Counted from the first letter of the stretch, positions 42,982 to 54,560 are shown. The stretch: DNA of 64,000 bases from Megaustenia siamemsis (GCA_032433765.1 JAVIAB010000092.1:104693779-104757778); one strand, 5' to 3'. Numbers and translations: made by a program. The notes: generated by a model not told the origin, from the sequence alone.

Positions 42982-43154
42982 GAGAAGAGTAGAAGGATGG
43001 GTGGAGGGAAGGATGTACATATTGACAAACTGATGAATCTAACGGTTGAAACGGAGTCTTGTCGATAGTGTGTGCTTAGTATGAAAAGCAGATGTAACTA
43101 CAATCAACACCCTTCAATAACAGTCAGAGGCAAAGTACCTGATAGCAATAGAGG

Positions 43155-43479
43155 TGGAAGCTGTCAGCGACTCAAAGCTAACGGCTTGCGCCAGAATCGG
43201 TGAACCGGATCCATCATGGCCCTGCTCAACCTCTTCGCGGTGCCTTTAAAAAACAGACTAACCTGTTTAGTTTGACCAAACGAATAGGGATTGATGAGGG
43301 AAAGCAACCCGGTACTCCAAAATGCCGTGCTGTAGTCGGATGTGTGGCCGAAATGCGCAGACATCACGGTTCCATTGCAAACGACAAACACAACGCATCT
43401 AAGGCAATTTAATGTACTTTTAAGGACAGATGACGAAGAGAACTATACATAGATTTAGTAGTCGTCGGGTGAACGTCAG
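43155..43479 (+). repeat. dispersed repeat family F, copy
   Basis: Matches 53640-53984 over its whole length: GGCTTGCGCCAGAATCGGTG, CAGACTAACCTG, GGGATTGATGAGGGAA, CAACCCGGTACTC and a 3' GTCGGGTGAACG. Unclassified; no polymerase III boxes or coding frame. Confidence 0.75.
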
Positions 43480-44567
43480 AAAGAAGGAAAGGAAAGAACA
43501 GGAACATTCAGTCTGGATAAGTTTTGAGAAAGGCTGCTACGAGAGGTGGAGTGGAAATCGAGATGCCCCGACTGCAATGAAACTTATCCCATGAATAGCA
43601 TATGTTCTCATTAACTGGTCGAATCACTTACTCGCCCTGCATTCTTGGAAGTATTTAGAATTCAGTCAGGTCCATTGCTCGGCTACTCTCTGCAATAGCT
43701 AACCTTGCAAAGTTGTCTTCCACTCCCTCTTACACCCAAGCGTCGTGGCACAAAAATCAAGCTTTGACCTCTTCAGAGGCTCCATCCACATCCTTCGAGC
43801 AAAGTCCATACCGATCGTTCCAACCATGCGAACTTGAGTCACTGACAAATCATTTGATAAAAGTATGTGTCTCAAGCCAAGCATATTGCCTACCATGACT
43901 TTTAAGGGCAGAATATTTGTACGAGGGCAAACGCACCCCTGTCTTCCTTGACAGTCTCTCTCTCACCCTCCCCCCTCCCTTTTTAATCCCCCTTAAGCTG
44001 TGAGCTCCCTTTATGCCAAACAACAGACGCAAGTGTTTATAGAACTACTTTACTCTTTAAGCAATTATAAAAAAATCAAATTTTGTATTTCTGCTTCTTT
44101 AGAAAAAAAAGACATTGTTATCCTTCTTGAGATTGATTGCAGCAGCTCATGTCTCAATGCCCGAGTTGAATTCATCATATACTTTTTGGGCACACTCAAA
44201 ACAGAAACATTCCCCCCAAATCTTTCTGTTGAGCGATGCCCTCCAAGGTAAATGGAAAGAAAGAAAGTTGTTCAATCTGCCCATCTTATCTGACATTTAT
44301 CTTTTCCAAAAACTTGCCTATCCTATTCTACATTAAATGCTTTTGGGTTATCTCCATACACGCTACATTCAACTACAGAATGGGTTCACAATCTCAAACG
44401 TCTTGATCTGTAAACATAATTAAAGATAAAGTATGCAAAAAGTTAAAAACAATTAATACATATCTCTGCAAACAGACACGAAGTGCTGCCTATGCTTTCC
44501 ATATGAACATTTTTGTTCTGTTTTTTTTTATTGTAATAAACTATGGACGCAACGATTCATATAAAGG
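43480..44567. other. unclassified sequence
   Basis: No supported feature; several short unrelated frames. Confidence 0.35.
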
Positions 44568-44859
44568 ACAGGCAGCATTGGGAGCCGCGATAGCTCAGTG
44601 GTTAGTGACCTGGACTACAAAGTACAAAAGGTAGGGTTCGATCTCAACCGACGGCGCCGATTCACCCAGCCTTTAATGTGTACCGGAGTTTTTTTATGGG
44701 AAAGTAAAGCGGCACGGGCGTAATACCGACCACATTACCCAAAAATAATGTGCTGAAGGTCTGTAAAAGTTATGGTCACTAACACCATATTTCCTATACG
44801 CCACTTGGTGTGACGGAGGCACTTTACTTTTTTTTTTTTTTTTTTTTACAGGCAGCATT
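44568..44859 (+). mobile_element. SINE-1 copy with 12-bp TSD
   Basis: Full-length copy at 44580-44847 between perfect direct repeats ACAGGCAGCATT (44568-44579 and 44848-44859). A long poly-T follows the ACTTTACTTT tail. TAGCTCAGTGG and GGGTTCGATCTC boxes are intact. Confidence 0.95.
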
Positions 44860-45239
44860 ATTTATCGCTCGTGACCATTAAAATAGAACCTGGTCGATAG
44901 GGCGATACCGACAAACTAAGATGGCATTAAAGAATGAATGAGCATCTTCTTGTCACGAATTAGACCTTGTATTTAATCTACTTTGCCGGCCCGGTATTAA
45001 ACAGGCGCGTCCTTTACCTCACAACGTTGACAGCCAATCTCGTTTGCCAATGATGCAGAATAAAAATGCGTGAGTTTAGAAAACGGTGCATTTCCTAATG
45101 GGGAATCAAGGGAGAGGTTGAACTCTGCGACTGTGTCGTCTACCCGTGCTAAGACTTTAATGTCTGTGAGCGATCGGGAATAAAAGGTAGGACGAAAAGA
45201 GGATTATACTATTATGAGAATGTAAAGGTGGGCGAGGTT
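44860..45239. other. unclassified sequence
   Basis: No supported feature. Confidence 0.35.
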
Positions 45240-47000
45240 AAGGAGAATACGTGTAACAGTGAATACGTGTAACTGTGAGTACGTGATTGTTGAAGATGGA
45301 AATTTGCGGGTGTTGAAGGTGGAGGTTTCTTGGAGTTGAAGATGGAAATCTGAGGGTGGTGAAGAAGGAGGTCTTGTTGGTGTTACAGGTGAGGTTACTG
45401 GGTGTTGAAGGTGGAGATTTGTGGGTTTTGGAGATGGAGGTTTGACAGTGTTAAAGTTGGATGTGTTTTTTCTGGTGTTACAGGTCGAGGTTTTAGGAAG
45501 TTGTAGGTGGAGGTTTGAGAGTAAAAAGATGGAGGTTTGAGAGTGTTAATGATGAAGGTTTGAGAGTGTTAATGATGAAGGTTTGAGAGTGTTAATGATG
45601 AAGGTTTGAGAGTGTTAATGATGAAGGTTTGAGAGTGTTAAAGATGGAGGTTTGAGAGTGTTAATGATGGAGGTTTGAGAGTGTTAAAGATGGAGGTTTG
45701 AGAGTGTTAATGATGAAGGTTTGAGAGTGTTAAAGATGAAGGTTTGAGAGTGTTAAAGATGGAGGTTTGAGAGTGTTAATGATGAAGGTTTGAGAGTGTT
45801 AAAGATGGAGGTTTGAGAGTGTTAATGATGGAGGTTTGAGAGTGTTAAAGATGGAGGTTTGAGAGTGTTGAAAATGGAGCTTTGAGGGTGCTGAAGATGG
45901 AGGTTTTTTGTGTTACAGGTCGAGGTTTCTGTGTGTTAAAGATGGCGTTTGAGGAAGTTAAAAATGGAGGTTTGAGGGTGTTGATGGTGGTGCTTTTTGG
46001 AAGTTAAAAATTGGAGTTTGAGAGTGCTGAAGAAGGAGGTTTCTTTTTGCGTTACAGGTTTGGATGTTGAAGGTGGAGGTTTGAGGGTGTTGAAGGTGGA
46101 GGTTTGAGGGTGTTGGAGATGGTAGGTTTGAGGGTTTTGAAGGTGGAGGTTTGAGGGTGTTGGAGATGGTAGGTTTGAGGGTTTTGAAGGTGGAGGTTTG
46201 AGGGTGTTGAAGGTGGAGGTTTGAGGGTGTTGAAGATGGAGGTTTGAGGGTATTGAAAGTGGAGGTTTAAGGGTGTTGAAGGTGGAGTTTTGAGGGTGTT
46301 GAAGGTGGAAGTTTGAGGGTGTTGAAGATGGAGGTTTGAGGGTGTTGAAGGTGGTGGTTTGAGGGTGTTGAAGGTGGATATTTGAGGGTGTTGAAGGTGG
46401 AGGTTTTAGGGTGTTGAAGGTGGAGGTTTGAGGGTGTTGAAGGTGGAGGTTTAAGGGTGTTGAAGGTGGAGGTTTGAGGGTGTTGAAGGTGGAAGTTTGC
46501 GGGTGTTGAAGGTGGAAGTTTGAAGGTGTTGAAGATGGAGGTTTGAGGGTGTTGGAGATGGAGGTTTGAGGGTGTTGGTGATAGAGTTTTGAGGGTGTTG
46601 AAGATGGAGGTTTGAGAGTGTTGGAGATGTTGGTTTGAAGGTGTTGAAGATGGAGTTTTGAGGGTGTTGGAGATGAAGGTTTGAGAGTATTAGAGATAGA
46701 GGTTTGAGGGTGTTGAAGTTGAAGGTTTATGGGTATATAAGAAGGAAATTTGTTAGTGCTGAAGTTTGGATTTGTGAATTTTGAATGTCGAATTTTGTGG
46801 ATGTTGATGGTAGATGGTTTTGAGCTTTGAATGTGGACGTTTGTGGGTGTTGAATGTGGACGTTTGTGGGTGTTGAATGTGGACGTTTGTGGGTGTTGAA
46901 TGTGGACGTTTGTGGGTGTTGAATGTGGACGTTTATGGGTGTTGAATGTGGACGTTTGTTGGTGTTGAATGTGTACGTTTGTGGGTGTTGAATGTGGACG
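45240..47000. repeat. 23-bp G-rich minisatellite field
   Basis: Units of TTGAGGGTGTTGAAGGTGGA plus GGT with regional subtypes. TTGAGAGTGTTAATGATGAA dominates 45540-45870, the GGGTGTTGAAGGTGG type 46060-46700, and TGTGGACGTTTGTGGGTGTT 46830-47000. The plus strand is G/T/A with almost no C. On the minus strand the consensus has no stop in any frame, giving a 386-codon frame at 45936-47096 that cycles through three peptide registers. Confidence 0.95.
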
Positions 47001-47039
47001 TAGGCGGTGTAGTTTGTGGAAGGTGGCGATTGAGATTAT

Positions 47040-47240
47040 GGGGTTTGAATTTAGAGGTTTTGGAAGCTGAAAATGGTGGCTATGAGAGTTGAACATGAAG
47101 GTTTTGGAAGCTGAAAATGGTGGCTATGAGAGTTGAACATGAAGGTTTTGGAAGCTGAAAATGGTGGCTATGAGAGTTGAACATGAAGGTTTTGGAAGCT
47201 GAAAATGGTGGCTATGAGAGTTGAACATGAAGGTTTTGTT
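47040..47240. repeat. 44-bp minisatellite, 4 units
   Basis: GTTTTGGAAGCTGAAAATGG plus TGGCTATGAGAGTTGAACAT plus GAAG starts at 47057, 47101, 47145 and 47189 with nearly no difference. The unit looks like two ~22-base half-units related to the neighbouring 23-bp repeat. Confidence 0.92.
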
Positions 47241-47550
47241 TGTAGAAAATCTAGATTGTATAAGTTGAAAATAAAGGTTATGGGAGATGAAAAAGGAGAT
47301 TGTGAAAGTTGAAAATGGAGGTTGTGTGGATTTAATGTGGTGTTTGGTAAAGGTGATAACGTAGGAGAAATATTTATTGTGTGAGGGACTTTTGTAATGA
47401 CGGTTATTGTTAGCAGAAAAAGAAAAGAAAGAATAGAAATGCAAAGAACGAAGATCAACAGAAAAAATAAACTGAGTCTCTGAAGAGAAAATATCTAGAC
47501 CAAATGGTCGGAACAGCAGAAAACGACGGTCATAAATATTGATGATGAAT
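47241..47550. other. fading edge of the G-rich array
   Basis: Degenerate GTTGAAAATGGAGGTT-type units to about 47340, then unclassified sequence. Confidence 0.4.
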
Positions 47551-47866
47551 AATATGGTTAAGTGGGGGACTGGTAAAACGACGGCCTCGAGACAGAGAGG
47601 TTGTGGGTTCAAATTCCGGCTGCACCAGTTGGGATTTTTATTTATGATTTCTCTCAGCGGCAACCACCCCTGGTCTCGGCAGCGAGGTCCGGCTTGATTA
47701 CTCATAGACTGAATAAATATGAGAACCTCCGAAGTCGAACGGACAGGGACCCCTATGCACACGGCTGCCAGAGAAAAAGGGATTAACACGCAAAATTAAG
47801 TTCCTAGTCTCTAGGGACTTCGTCAGAGGTATAAGCAGGCGAACGGAAAAAAAATATGGCTAAGTG
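47551..47866 (+). mobile_element. SINE-3 copy with 14-bp TSD
   Basis: AATATGGTTAAGTG (47551-47564) and AATATGGCTAAGTG (47853-47866) flank the element. The tRNA-like head has GGGACTGGTAAAACGACG and GGGTTCAAATTCC (B box). The body shares CCACCCCTGGTCTC, TGCACACGGCTGCC and TTCCTAGTCTCTAGGGACTT with the copies at 20800 and 52225. Confidence 0.9.
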
Positions 47867-48627
47867 AGAATAAACGGTATAAGAACGACGACCAATATTT
47901 GAGGCAGAAAGCAAGAAAAAACATAATTATTGAAGTGGTAATTTGTGAAAGGAGGTTACGCAATCTGACGGTAGAGCAATAAAAGTTTGAAAGAGGATGA
48001 AGAAAAGACCGAAGTATTAAGACGAAATAATGGTGAAATATTAGTTGCACGAAGAAGGACAAATGAAATGGGAAAAGACATTTTAAGTGAATATATAAAA
48101 GAAAAATGTTGATACAATTATGAAAATTTGGACTTGGAAAATAATTACTAGTTTAAAATTAAGACAGTATAATAATATAACAAGAGCTATAATAATTATG
48201 TATAAAAAAATAAAACGAACACAATATGTAGAAAAATAAAGTAATTGTACTTTTTAAAAAGTATGAATAGTAATGTATAAATGAGTATTGTGCAATTTGG
48301 CGATAAAGCTACAAGAGCCAGAAGAAAAAGTTGAAGAAATGACCCAAAGGAAGTAGAAACAGAGTCTCTCTCTCTCTGCGATCAAGCTCAATCAGAGTAG
48401 GGTTCCAGAATCTCACATGAAGACAGCTATCTGTTTAAGTGAATTGATCGACCCCACAGACAGAACATCATAATTAGAGTCTGTTAGATCCACCCTGATT
48501 GAGTACCTGTTAAAACGTTGCACTGTGTTCTGCGCCAGTGGCCCAGTGCATCCGATTTCAGCCAGCATTTTATTCAGGTTTGCTTTCCTTAGCCTTTGAT
48601 TGCCCCAATCTATCTGCAGTAAGTAAA
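47867..48627. other. unclassified AT-rich sequence
   Basis: No supported feature; a short CTCTCTCTCT run at about 48367. Confidence 0.35.
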
Positions 48628-49258
48628 GTAAAGAAATTAGAATCAGAATGGCTAAAGCAGCAATGTCTTTCAGAAGCCTTGAAAAGTTGTGGAAATCAAA
48701 ACTAATCAGCACAAACACAAAACTTAGGATATTCAAATCAAATGTACTATCAACCCTTACATGTGTGTGTGAAAGCTGGAAAACAGCAAGAGATATAGAA
48801 ACAAAGTTGAACGCATTCGAAAATAAATGTCGAAGGAAAATACTTGGTATAGCATGAAACGAATTCAAAACAAACGAAGAAATTAGAGAAATCGCCAATC
48901 AACCACTAATATCTTCAGTAATAAAGAAAAGACGATGGTCATATGTTGGATATGTGATGAGAAGAGATAATAACCGAATAGCAAAGCAAGCCCTCATATG
49001 GGAAACAACAGGTAAGAGAAAAAGAGGAAGATCCAGGGAGACACTGAGAAGAACATTGATGCGAGAGACAAGAGCAGCAGGATTCGGCTTCCTCAATGAG
49101 ATAGAGCTGCTTGCACAGAACAGAGACAGATGGCGAGATTTGATAAAATATCTTTAAAAGAAAACTGCTAGAACAAACATTCAGATAGGAGAAGGTGTAT
49201 CTTGGTCTACGCCCTACGGGCCGGCTACGGCTCGAAAGGTCAATAGATAGATAGATAT
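48628..49258 (+). mobile_element. LINE-C 3' half
   Basis: Plus-strand copy matching 13905-14520. It ends GGTCAATAGATAGATAGAT, confirming a TAGA-type tail for LINE-C. Coding remnants run at 48648-48857 and 48954-49157 and are interrupted by a TGA and a frameshift near 48857. Confidence 0.88.
48954..49157 (+). pseudogene. LINE-C C-terminal coding remnant
   Basis: 67 open codons with MMRRDNNRIAKQALIWETTG, a basic GKRKRGRSRETLRRTL stretch and NRDRWRDLIKYL. These are the same residues as the copy at 13992. No catalytic residues. Confidence 0.8.
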
Positions 49259-49364
49259 AATCTTCCTGCAAGGCAACAGATTCTTTTTTATGTAGGGGGA
49301 TTCTGCCCTTAGATGCTCGGCCTTCCCAGATTAACGAGCACCATCTGCCCGAGTCACTAGAGGT

Positions 49365-49785
49365 GACTAACACAGAGATGCACACACAAAGATACGAGAT
49401 GTGACTAACACTGACACACACCAAGATATGCGATATGACTAACACAGACACACACACACACTAAGATATGAGATGTGACTAGCACACACACACACTAGGA
49501 TATGAGATATGACTAAACTGTCATGCACAGACAAAGATATGAGTCATGACTAACATAAACATGCACTCACAAAGATAGATGTGACTAACATAGACTGACA
49601 CACACAAAGATATAAGATAGGACTAAACACAAACACACAGAGATATGAGACATGACTAACATAAACAGACACACACTAAGATATGAGATGTGACTAGCAT
49701 GGACATACACTCAAAGATATAAGATATGACTAACGTAGACATGCACACAAAGATGTGAGATATGACTAACACAGACATGCTCGCA
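49365..49785. repeat. ~34-bp minisatellite, left part
   Basis: Units CACACACCAAGATATGAGAT plus ATGACTAACACAGA with variable length (30-37 bp). It resumes at 50228. Confidence 0.88.
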
Positions 49786-49789
49786 AAAA

Positions 49790-50205
49790 AAAAATATTTA
49801 TTTAGTTATTTGCGGGTTATCATCATTGCACTCCGAACATGTCCATTGGTGCTCAGATCCCCTCCTCAGCAAGTCCCGCAGTGCCCAGCGACTGACGACT
49901 CCAGTTCTGTGTTGGTTGATACGTCTTCTTACACGGCCACTAAGTTTCTCATTTCTGGCTGTGCCCATCTTAAATCCCATTTCTATCATCCGAAGAAGTG
50001 ACGTGGATCTGTGTTTGTCGAAGTCCTGTGCTCTTCCCACATCTCTGAGGACCTTGATGATGTCCGCCCGATCCTTTGGTTGCCCGTCCTCAACGACAGC
50101 GCAGCTAACCAACCTGTCCGCTCTTTCATTTCCCCGTACTCCCGCATGTCCAGGGACATAGACAAAGGTGACCTTGCGTATTTTGGACTTCTACAATGAC
50201 TCTAC
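49790..50205 (-). mobile_element. LINE-E 3' end inserted in the ~34-bp array
   Basis: Minus-strand copy of the segment at 8390-8765: RNase H end (VPGHAGVRGNERADRLVS after a frameshift) and C-terminal domain. A TAAATAAATA-type tail lies at the left end, as expected for the 3' end of an I-like LINE. Array units lie on both sides. Confidence 0.87.
49798..50112 (-). pseudogene. LINE-E C-terminal domain
   Basis: 104 open codons: HRSTSLLRMIEMGFK, RRRINQHRTGVVSRWALRDL and a C-terminal WTCSECNDDNPQ with two Cys three residues apart. This follows RNase H in the parent ORF2. The 5' portion is missing. Confidence 0.78.
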
Positions 50206-50227
50206 CCATTGCATGCGTACAGAGCCT

Positions 50228-51015
50228 GCATCCACAGCACAAAGATTTGACACATGACTAACACAGATACACACTAATATATGAGATGTTACTAAACACA
50301 GACACACACAAAGATATGAGACATGATTAACAAGGACACACACCAAGATATGAGATATGACTAACATGACACACACCAAGATATGAGATGTGACTAAACA
50401 CAGACACACACAAAGATATGAGACATGATTAACAAGGACACACACCAAGATATAAGCTATGTCTAGCACACACGCACAAGCTAAGATATGAGCCATGGCT
50501 TGCACAGTGACACACCACGATATGAGCCATGGCTAGCACAGAAACACATTAAGATATGAGCCAGGGCTTCACGGAAACACACCAGGATATGAACCATGAC
50601 TAGCACTGAAACACATTAAGATGTGAGCCATGCTAGCACAGAAATACACCAAGATATGAACCTTGGCCAGCACAGACACCCACCAAGACATAAGCCATGA
50701 CTAGCACTGATATACACCAAGATATGAACCATGGCCAGCACAGACACACACCAAGATATGAATCATGGTCAGCCCAGACACACACCAAGATATGACATGA
50801 CCAGCACATACACCCACCAAGATATCAGTCATGGCTATCACAGTCTCCCACTAAGATATGAGCTACGACTAGCACGGATATACACTGAGAGTTGAGCCAT
50901 GGCTATCACAACCACCCACCAAGACGGGAGCCATGACTATCACATACACACATAAAGATATGAGCCATGGTTAGCACAGACAACCACCAACACATAAACC
51001 ACGACTAGCATATAC
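50228..51015. repeat. ~34-bp minisatellite, right part
   Basis: Continuation of the array at 49365. Units drift to CACCAAGATATGAGCCATGG plus CTAGCACAGAAA. Ends just before the GPCR remnant. Confidence 0.88.
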
Positions 51016-51040
51016 ACTTGGTAACGTCCACTAAAGTTTG

Positions 51041-51529
51041 TCAGAGGTTCTTGGTAAAGTTTCTACTGACGACCGCGAAGATACAAAACTTACAGGCATG
51101 GTGGGCGTGGCTGACGTACTGGAAGATCAGCCGGATAAGACCTTTAGAGAATGTCAATTTCATGTACCCAGAGTCTTGATTCTACATCAGATAATACAGT
51201 CTGGCCACGTGGCTGGGTGCGTTCATGATGATGAAAGATAGAGATAAGGCAAAGAGCATCCTAGCCACACGAACCTGGGCGCTAGCTCGCACTGAGCTCC
51301 ACCTAGGATCGTTGATCGGTTTCAGCTCGGAAACTTCCAGCATCGGTAGGCCACTGAGCTTCTTCCACCGGGACTTATGTATGATGGGCGGAACGATCGT
51401 GAAGAGCATAACAGTAATGGCAATCAGCGATTGTAGCGCGAGATTGACAGTGAATGGAGGAGTAGGATGGAGTTTGAAAACAAAAGTAATTAATTCAGAA
51501 ATAAACGGAACAATGTAAATAACATAATT
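51041..51529 (-). pseudogene. class A GPCR fragment (TM5 to TM7) with in-frame TAG
   Basis: The minus frame is open from 51529 to a TAG at 51182-51184 (115 codons), then open again for 46 codons to a TGA at 51041. TM5 is TVNLALQSLIAITVMLFTIV. A loop follows with HKSRWKKLSG, then TM6 as VRVARMLFALSLSFIIMNAP with SHVARLYYL. After the TAG, the TM7 region reads LIRLIFQYVSHAHHACKFCI and the helix 8 start SRNFTKNL. The N-P-S-H ending of TM6 and the xRNFxK end of TM7 resemble peptide-receptor-like GPCRs common in lophotrochozoans (FMRFamide/TRH-receptor-like). TM1-TM4 are not visible upstream (51530-52220). It is either a last exon with a disabling stop or a pseudogene. The receptor end abuts the minisatellite. 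Confidence 0.72.
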
Positions 51530-52224
51530 TCAAGAATTACAAAACAAAATATAAATTAACAATAGAAATGAAGAAAAAAAATAGAGAAATTGTTAATACA
51601 TCAGGCGCATTACTAAATATGAAGTAATCGTATGGAAATCGAAATAACAATTTAAAGAAAAAAGACTTCCAAGAACGTTTGAAGCAATTATAAATTAACA
51701 GTTTTACAGAAAATTAAAACGGTTCATTTATATCGTTGCATAAAAAAAAGCATCGCCAAATAATTATAAAATAACATATGAATGAAGTAAGCAAAGGAAA
51801 ATGCAGAAATGAAATTGAGAAGAAGAGTATGGATTATTTTTTATTTATTTAATTGTATTATTTATTTATTTTTGGGGTAGGGGGTGGATGAGACTAGATT
51901 GTGGACGAAATAAATGTCTCTGTACAATCAATAATGTTAGCGACCTTTATTTCATGCTTGCCAGCATTATTGGACCACAGATCAATCAGTGCCCCCTTTG
52001 CTATTGACGTTGACGGATAAGTAAAGTGTCATCAATAAATACTGTGCGTGTGCCTAGTTTGTCGTGCGTAGTTTTTTTATTTCTTTCCTATACAACATTT
52101 GTTATCGTTCAGGAAACAAAAATGGTTCCCCTGCAGATTTGATTATTTCCGCTCTGTCGATTTTGGGTAAATTCTTTTAAATCTCTTACATTGTTGTTGT
52201 TGTTGCGTTCGCTAGCTTTAAATT
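51530..52224. other. AT-rich sequence upstream of the GPCR remnant
   Basis: Read on the minus strand, I looked for TM1-TM4 or a splice acceptor and found neither with confidence. Confidence 0.4.
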
Positions 52225-52523
52225 CTGATGAAGTCCCTAGAGATTAGGAACTGAATTTTGCGTGTTAATCCATTTTTCCCTGGCAGCCGCGTGCACAGGG
52301 GTCCCTCGCCGCACAGGCAGATAACTCAGACTTCGGAGGTACTCATGTTTTTTTCCGTCGATGAGTAACTGACGTTTCAAGCCGGGTCTCGCTGCTAAGA
52401 CCAGGGGTGGGTGCAGCAGAGACAAATCATAAATAAAAATCCCAACCGGTGTAGCCGAGATTTGAACCTACAATCTCTTTGTCTCGAGGCCGGCGTCTTG
52501 CCTCGAGACCTACAGGTCCCCCA
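52225..52523 (-). mobile_element. SINE-3 copy
   Basis: Minus-strand full-length copy. The left end GAAGTCCCTAGAGATTAGGA is the 3' side and the right end with AGATTTGAACCTACAA (B box reversed) is the head. It directly abuts repeat A copy 2. Confidence 0.9.
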
Positions 52524-52524
52524 T

Positions 52525-53010
52525 GGACTGGGAATATGAAGAAACTGCAACAAGGAACACTTTTCATGCATAACCTTCAAAGGTTCCTGCTGCCTATCCA
52601 CCATATACCCCGAAGTTCACGTCCTCCTGAAAATGATTATCGTCATATTTTTTTTTTTTATGTAAAGCGCTTGATGATGTTGGGCTATCGTTGTTGACTC
52701 CAATTCCGAGCATATAAACACACAGATAGTCGTGTCCCGCCGCACACCGAACCAAAAACCGATTAGCGTAAAAGTAAGATTAGCGTAAGGCCGATCTGGG
52801 GATTTACGATGAGCCATTACGATGACGTAGCACACATAACAATGTCGCAAGCACAGCAATGATGCGCCCTTTAGATTCTTGATTACTCTAGTGAATGCAG
52901 CCCACGACGAACAAAACACAGTGCAAATTCCCTAAAGAGATAAAACTGACGAAGCATTTCACATTAATGAGTAACATGTAAATAACTTGTGTCAAGGAAT
53001 TCCAACAATG
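52525..53010 (+). repeat. dispersed repeat family A, copy 2
   Basis: Matches 325-700, with a ~70-bp extra segment and a poly-T at 52650-52660. Confidence 0.65.
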
Positions 53011-53285
53011 GTAAAATCAAAACAGCACCAATGTGACGAAAAGTGCAGAAAAAGTCTAGACGGTGGAAGGTCGCATTCACAACACTTGATTTGTCAAAAA
53101 GGGACTGTTGCCGGCGTACAACTTCGCTTTATCGGCGCAGATGTAATACGTAGATCATCATTTTTACCTTAACGCAGAAAAGTGCAACGGTGAACCGAAA
53201 TTAATCAGACCCCGAATGCACTTTCTGCAGCGATCGAGAGAACGTGGACTAGATACGTCATATCTTTTACACTGAAGGAATTGAA
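53011..53285. other. unclassified sequence
   Basis: Short spacer without a supported feature. Confidence 0.35.
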
Positions 53286-53289
53286 CGTT

Positions 53290-53635
53290 ATCCAATGCTC
53301 CATATTAATTTATCTTAATGTTCCACATTCATTTATCTTAATGTTCGCCATTCATTTACCTTAATGTTCCACATTCTTTTACCTTAATGTTCCACACTAA
53401 TTTACCCTAATGTTTCACATTTATTTACCTAAATATTCCATATTTATTTACCTTATGTTCCACATTCATTTACCTTAATGTTCCACATTCATTTATCTGA
53501 ATGTTCCACATTCATTTACCTTAAAGTTCCACATTCATTTACCTTAATATGTCGCATTCCTTTGCCTTAATGTTTCACATTCATTTACCTAAATGTTCCA
53601 CATTCATTTACCGTAATATTCGACACAAGGCGCAT
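53290..53635. repeat. 23-bp minisatellite, left part (~15 units)
   Basis: Units ATGTTCCACATTCATTTACC plus TTA, with A/T changes. Interrupted by repeat F. Confidence 0.92.
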
Positions 53636-53639
53636 CTAC

Positions 53640-53984
53640 CAGCACCAGAGCTGGAAGGGACCCACAGCTGATGGCTTGTGCCAGGATCGGTGAACCAAAA
53701 CCATCCAGACCCTGCTCCACCTCTCCGCGGTGCCTCCAGTAACAGACTAACCTGCCTGGTCTGGCCAAGCGTGCAGGGATCGAAGAGGGAAGACAACCCG
53801 GTACTCAATGTTGTATTGAAGTCGGATGTGTTGGGCCGAAAGGCGCAAATATAACAGTTATACTGCAAACCACAACACAACGCAGACACGTCCACTACGT
53901 CCTTGTAAGGGCGGATGATGAAGATTAATATTCTAGTCTACTACGATACTCTAGAATACTTTAGTCATCGGGCGAACGCAACCA
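53640..53984 (+). repeat. dispersed repeat family F, copy inserted in the 23-bp array
   Basis: Same orientation and order of blocks as 43155-43479. Array units flank both sides, so this is a nested insertion. No clear target-site duplication because the host sequence is repetitive. Confidence 0.75.
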
Positions 53985-53989
53985 ACCAA

Positions 53990-54077
53990 CCTTAATGTTC
54001 TACATTCATTTACCGTAATAGTCCACATTAATTTACCTTAATGTTCCACATTCATTTATCTTAATGTTGCACATTCC
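53990..54077. repeat. 23-bp minisatellite, right part (~4 units)
   Basis: Same unit as 53290-53635, continuing after the insertion. Confidence 0.9.
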
Positions 54078-54084
54078 TCAAATA

Positions 54085-54560
54085 TGTTCCATAATGGTTG
54101 CATGTGCTATGGTAGATGTCTTTTTCCAATCTATAAATGTTATTACGAGATGCTCATTATTCATATTCTATTTGATGTATCACATACTTCTCTTAGCGTG
54201 AATAATGCATTACCGTCTCTTTTTCCCGTTCTACATGTACATTCAAACCCTGACCTATTTATCGGTTCTTCGTTGATTGCTTTATCTGGTTGTTCTATTG
54301 TTTTTCTGTATATTTTCTAAATAGTACTGTAGTGATGTGTCTTTTTTTTTCTTTTTGGCATGGTAATATTAATTTTAGCTCTTTTCCAGTCTTTGGTGAT
54401 TCTTATTTATGTCCGTATTAATGTGAATATTGCATCCTACTTTTGACTCCTACCCTGCTACTGGGCTTAATAGCTTCATCTCTTTTATAATCTATGCGTA
54501 GGGATCTATAACTTTTATGACCACTTTTGTCAACTTCTTTAATGTCAGGCATGAACACTT
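54085..54560 (-). mobile_element. degraded LINE reverse transcriptase fragment
   Basis: Read on the minus strand the region gives NALFTLREVCDTSN followed in another frame by ITFIDWKKTSTIA. This fits the finger/palm motif A block (xLFTLRE ... FIDWKKAFD) of non-LTR reverse transcriptases, with the catalytic D replaced. Frames change several times. It is related to, but not the same as, LINE-B or LINE-D. Confidence 0.5.

Noticed and set aside
45936..47096. 386-codon minus-strand frame as a gene
   Set aside because: It is the reverse complement of a 23-bp minisatellite that lacks stops in every frame. No domain, no start context and cyclic peptide. Kept only as a repeat and a finding.
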